NCBI GenBank assembly: GCA_963664835.2 | Contig: CAXXUG010000011.1 | Span: 62,001-126,000, forward strand | Source: G963664835 sp963664835 | GTDB lineage: Bacteria > Chloroflexota > UBA6077 > FW602-bin22 > JBCLEL01 | Length of the DNA: 64,000 nt | Direction of reading: 5' to 3' | Position numbers and translations under genes: made by a program | The notes under the pieces: generated by a model | What the model saw: the letters and a program-made list of their open reading frames with translations, nothing else | Database searches by the model: none | Told to the model about the DNA's origin: nothing | In this document: positions 61,052-64,000 of the stretch, piece by piece | Position numbering within the stretch: the stretch's first letter is position 1 | How the letters are laid out: every line of letters begins with the position of its first letter

Positions 61052-61669
61052 CTAGTGATGCATCAAGAACTCGGCAAACTCGTCTATCTCCGAGGGTGAC
61101 AGACTGAAGTTCGGCATCGCAGTTCCTGGCTTCATGCTTGGTGGGTTCGCAAGCCACCTTTTCAAGTTATCGCCTGTCAACTCTATAGTGCCGGCGATCT
61201 GGGTACGTATAGACAGCCCCTCGAGCTGAGGTCCTGGACCGACCTGGCTGCCCTCTTCGCCAAACGCGTGGCATACCAGGCAACCCCGCGATCGTAGCCT
61301 TTCTATGCCCTCATTCCGGGACATGCCCCCACTCTCATGGGAATCCGCGGCGTGGAGCAGTTCGAACTCCGGCGTGGGTGTGGCCGTCAGGTATTGAGTT
61401 ACCATCGTGGCTTCTGCACGGGAGACGCCGTACAGGTCGAAAGGCTGGGAGAGAGCGACTATGCCGAGCACCAAGATCATGGCGCCGGCGGCAGCGACGC
61501 CGGTCGGGAGCAGATAGGCGGAGGCGACCTCCTCGACCGGCTTGTAGGTGCCGCCCGTCAGATGGTGCCAAATGCGCTTCGGGTAGTCGATTACAAGAGC
61601 AACGACTACAAGTGCCGCAAATGAAGCCAGGATGGCGACAATTGTGACCAGAATGTTTTCGCTAGTCAT
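61052..61669 (-). CDS. Membrane-bound c-type cytochrome
   Basis: This 205-residue protein has two N-terminal membrane helices (ILVTIVAILASFAALVVVALVI, and TGVAAAGAMILVLGIVALS) and a C-terminal cytochrome c domain. The haem-binding motif is CLVCH, and the likely axial methionine is in KPGTAMPNF, about 60 residues later. The layout resembles small membrane-anchored cytochromes that feed terminal oxidases or a bc complex. It would face the outside of the membrane. It stands alone on the minus strand, convergent with the sialidase gene; no oxidase subunit is in the window. Confidence 0.9.
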   Translation of the reverse strand: MTSENILVTIVAILASFAALVVVALVIDYPKRIWHHLTGGTYKPVEEVASAYLLPTGVAAAGAMILVLGIVALSQPFDLYGVSRAEATMVTQYLTATPTPEFELLHAADSHESGGMSRNEGIERLRSRGCLVCHAFGEEGSQVGPGPQLEGLSIRTQIAGTIELTGDNLKRWLANPPSMKPGTAMPNFSLSPSEIDEFAEFLMHH

Positions 61670-62284
61670 GCGGTATTACCTCGGTTCGGCCATCAACAGC
61701 CGAAAGCCCACCGCCGACATTAGGTGACAGTGGGCATTGAATTCAATCGTGGGCGCGTTCTTTATGGCCGCCATTTACCTAAATATTACAACTCATTCGA
61801 TCAAAGTACCGCGCCACCCTAGAGTTTATCCTTGAACAGGCCTCAATTTCAAATGAGTTGCACGTCGAGTCGCGGAAACCTCGGTTCCGGCCACCTCAAA
61901 TCGCCCACCTGCGTCCACGATTGGTCGGTTCGTGGGTTCTGGCGGACATTTGTTTTGCAAAAACTACCCTTTTTGAAACTGCCTTGCCCGAACTCATCGA
62001 GGCAGGTCGGAGTCTTGACCGGAGCTCAGTACCGGACGGCGTTGAGAGCCGGCTTCACAAATTTGTTTTGCATTTTTCATGTACGTTTTGCGATCCGCCA
62101 AATCTGGATGCGGAGCGCCTTTTCAAATCGGCGGTGTCCCATGTCCGGACCACCAATCAAGAACGTTTGTTTCTATTATACCACTGTTGGAATCGATTCC
62201 GCACCATCTTGTGTACCGCCAGCCGGACCGCTTGGCTTCTAGACCGAAGGGTGATGCGTTTCCGCACTATGTGCAGGTTTCGGA
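61670..62284. other. AT-richer gene-free stretch
   Basis: This 615-base gap has no supported gene. It is less GC-rich than its surroundings and contains the direct repeat ATTTGTTTTGCA at 61948-61959 and 62061-62072. The long plus-strand open frames here (61832-62310) lack ribosome-binding sites and family features. It could be a transferred or decayed segment. Confidence 0.4.
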
Positions 62285-63190
62285 CTAGCGTTCGCTGCCC
62301 TGGAGGGTGATGCCGGCCAGTTTCTCCAGGACCTGTATCTGGGCCTGGGTGCTCATCTGGCCGAGGCCGGCATCTCGCGCCTCCTGGAGGCATTGAGCGG
62401 CCAACGCGGTGCTCAGCAGCCGCACCCCGACGCTGTCTCCCAGATCCAGGGCGAGCCGGACATCCTTCAGCATGAGATCAATCATGAAACCGGGGTCGAA
62501 ATCGCGCTCGAGAATCGACGGGCCGTGGGCCATCAAAGTTCGGCTGGAGCCGGAGCTGTTCGCGACCACCTCGTAGAGGATGGCGGGATCGACGCCGGCT
62601 TTTGCGCCCATGACCAATCCCTCGAATACGCCCTGGGCGTTGATTGCGACCATCAGATTGTTCGCCAGCTTGACCACCGCTCCAGCGCCGAGAGGGCCGC
62701 AATGGTAGATGTTCTCGCCCATCGCGTCCAGCACCGGCCGGACACGCTCCAATACCTGCGACTCGCCGCCGATCATTATCGACAGAGTCCCCGACTCGGC
62801 GCCGGCGGTCCCTCCGCTGATGGGGGCGTCCAGGTAGCCGACGCCGCGCTCGGCGGCCGCGGCCGCTATCTCTTTGTGAGTCTCGACGTCGATCGTGCTC
62901 ATTTCAATCAGGACCGAGCCGGACGTTGACTCCTCCAGAACCCCACCTTCGTCCATACATACAGACCGGACGTCTGCCGGCCCGGGCAGGCAGGTAATTA
63001 TCACGTCGGAGTTTCGCGCGACTTCGGCCGGGCCGGACGCCGGCGTTGCGCCGGCGCGCGCCAACTCATCGACCTTGGCCCGACTGCGATTGTGCACCGT
63101 GAGAGGGAAGCCGGCCTTGAGGATATTGTGCGCCATCGGCTTGCCCATGAGGCCTAGTCCGATGAATCCTACCCGTTGTGGCGTTGTCAT
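62285..63190 (-). CDS. Beta-hydroxyacid dehydrogenase (3-hydroxyisobutyrate/2-hydroxy-3-oxopropionate reductase family)
   Basis: This 301-residue NAD(P)-dependent enzyme has the Rossmann motif GFIGLGLMGKPMAHNI at the N-terminus, the substrate-binding ISGGTAGAESGTLSIMIGG, and the catalytic lysine in GAGAVVKLANNLM, all canonical for the family. The substrate-binding helical C-terminal domain follows (DVRLALDLGDSVGVRLLSTAL). It reduces tartronate semialdehyde or oxidises 3-hydroxyisobutyrate; which cannot be told. The start at 63190 is preceded by no obvious strong site but fits the family. It stands alone on the minus strand, upstream of an AT-rich gap. It could link to the sugar-acid pathway at the left of the window. 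Confidence 0.92.
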   Translation of the reverse strand: MTTPQRVGFIGLGLMGKPMAHNILKAGFPLTVHNRSRAKVDELARAGATPASGPAEVARNSDVIITCLPGPADVRSVCMDEGGVLEESTSGSVLIEMSTIDVETHKEIAAAAAERGVGYLDAPISGGTAGAESGTLSIMIGGESQVLERVRPVLDAMGENIYHCGPLGAGAVVKLANNLMVAINAQGVFEGLVMGAKAGVDPAILYEVVANSSGSSRTLMAHGPSILERDFDPGFMIDLMLKDVRLALDLGDSVGVRLLSTALAAQCLQEARDAGLGQMSTQAQIQVLEKLAGITLQGSER

Positions 63191-63243
63191 TTGGTGGAGC
63201 CTCCGGTCGATAAGATGCGACGATTATATCAACGCAAGTGGCG

Positions 63244-63807
63244 CTATCGCCTCCGTTTGCTTGACGATCCGTGGGCAATCTCGGCCAGCCTTCGCGTGAC
63301 CTTTATATTACGGGTGGTGGCCTCCACTTTCAGTTGTTTCTCAAGGAAGTTGTTCGAAAACTGGACCCTTCCTTTGAATGCCCTATCGACTGATATGAAT
63401 GCCTGCTCGCCAGCTACTAAGAATGACTCGTGTTGAGAGGAGCGGGAGGTCAACGCGGCGATAGCCGGCTCTTGCGGAGGTTGCGCAAGGAATGCGACGT
63501 ATATCTTGTATGCGTCTTCATCGAGATTGCTGAACGGGTTGCTTTCGACTATCCGGGACAATTGCTCGGGGGTTCTCAGGATCACGGTGACGTCGAATCC
63601 GAATTCGTCTCGTATGGCACGCCGAACGGTCTCTTCGAGTTTCTGAGTATCGGATATGTCAGAGTTGAAGAATACGTTGCCTGATTGAATGTGGGTAACC
63701 ACGTCACGGAACCCGAGAGACTCCATGGTCTGCCGGAGATCGGCCATCCTTATGACCCTATGACCTCCGACGTTGATTGCTCTCAACAGTGCCAGGTGTC
63801 TACGCAT
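63244..63807 (-). CDS. DUF1697-family protein
   Basis: I place the start at ATG 63807 (MRRHLALLRAINVGG), the usual DUF1697 opening, giving 187 residues; the longer frame adds ten doubtful residues. The domain is a duplicated alpha/beta unit: LLRAINVGGHRVIRMADLRQTMESLGF, THIQSGNVFFNS, then VEATTRNIKVTRRLAEIA at the end. The family is widespread in bacteria and uncharacterised; DNA- or nucleotide-related roles have been proposed but are not firmly shown. It lies close to the hydroxyacid dehydrogenase gene on the same strand (about 54 bases between). No functional link is apparent. Confidence 0.88.
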   Translation of the reverse strand: MRRHLALLRAINVGGHRVIRMADLRQTMESLGFRDVVTHIQSGNVFFNSDISDTQKLEETVRRAIRDEFGFDVTVILRTPEQLSRIVESNPFSNLDEDAYKIYVAFLAQPPQEPAIAALTSRSSQHESFLVAGEQAFISVDRAFKGRVQFSNNFLEKQLKVEATTRNIKVTRRLAEIAHGSSSKRRR

Positions 63808-63839
63808 TGACGCTATCCATAGTCTCGGGTGCTCCATGA

Positions 63840-63899
63840 TTAGTCGCGTTTGGCGTACTTCGCCCGGTAACTAGCTACTATCTCATATCTTTCGGTCAT
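63840..63899 (-). pseudogene. Possible N-terminal remnant of a transposase
   Basis: A 19-codon open frame on the minus strand (MTERYEIVASYRAKYAKRD, then TAA) resembles the first helix of integrase-core transposases such as the one at 6063. It is too short to be certain. No gene is visible in the rest of the window end (63900-64000). Confidence 0.25.
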
Positions 63900-64000
63900 C
63901 CGGGCTGGGGCCGGCGCACGAAGGTGTGAGAAAAGGTGCTCCGGTTGGCGGGTCTTCTATACAGTGGATCGGGACCAGGATTGGTTGGCGATCCGCCGGC

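Noticed and set aside
1..64000. tRNA, rRNA, CRISPR arrays and prophage genes
   Set aside because: No TPsiC-loop consensus with a matching acceptor stem, no regularly spaced repeats and no phage structural genes were seen; absence was judged by eye only.

Overview
Taxonomy. The window looks like a GC-rich chromosome of a member of the Chloroflexota. The strongest clue is the ABC-transporter lipoprotein at 8595, whose lipidated cysteine is followed by a long Val-Glu-Lys tether, a hallmark of that phylum. The gene set supports this: several phytanoyl-CoA dioxygenase-like oxygenases, aldo/keto reductases, sugar-phosphate isomerase, Gfo/Idh oxidoreductase, GH2, GH127-like and sialidase-like enzymes. 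It resembles marine or sponge-associated lineages such as SAR202, Dehalococcoidia or Caldilineae relatives. That placement is an inference; no rRNA or tRNA gene was seen.

Layout. 1-5.4 kb: a broken C45 amidohydrolase, a sugar isomerase and a Gfo/Idh enzyme on +, then a DapA-like aldolase and an SDR-like protein on -. 5.5-7.3 kb: a truncated acetyltransferase, a repeat fragment and an insertion sequence. 7.4-29.4 kb is all on +: a PhyH oxygenase, a sugar-type ABC importer without its ATPase, a C45 remnant, a flavin-dependent halogenase-like enzyme with extra C-terminal domains, two intact C45 Ntn-hydrolases, four tandem GH2-like paralogues and a membrane FG-GAP/ASPIC protein. 29.4-32.2 kb: gene fragments and an IS1182-type element. 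32.3-48.8 kb is mostly -: a MerR/Lrp-like regulator, a GH127-like gene with an in-frame stop, rmuC, a GH10-like TIM barrel, two PhyH oxygenases, comM (+), a decayed SRAP gene, a frameshifted alcohol dehydrogenase, two aldo/keto reductases and a sulfite-oxidase-like enzyme. 48.8-64 kb: an HNH endonuclease, two TrkA-like subunits, a universal stress protein, an FchA/FolD pair, an MFS exporter, a three-gene thiol-redox operon, a Zn/Cd P-type ATPase, another aldo/keto reductase, a sialidase-like protein, a membrane cytochrome c, a beta-hydroxyacid dehydrogenase and a DUF1697 protein.

How the genes fit together. The 8.6-29.4 kb block could take up an oligosaccharide or glycoconjugate (ABC importer), hydrolyse amide bonds (C45) and hydrolyse or bind glycosides (four GH2 paralogues), with a halogenase-like flavoenzyme in the same unit. 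The four GH2 copies fall into two classes by linked active-site residues. Copies 1 and 4 keep the Asn-Glu acid/base pair; copies 2 and 3 have Asn-Gly. Flanking domains show patchwork gene conversion.

Other highlights. A Bcp-type peroxiredoxin at 54855-55322 has an in-frame UGA exactly at the peroxidatic cysteine, with a hairpin just downstream, and is read here as a selenoprotein. FolD has Ile at the cyclohydrolase lysine (K54 in E. coli), and an FchA-like gene lies just upstream that could supply the missing step. The window also has an unusually high number of broken genes and two IS elements. All calls come from reading sequence and translations; no database search was possible.
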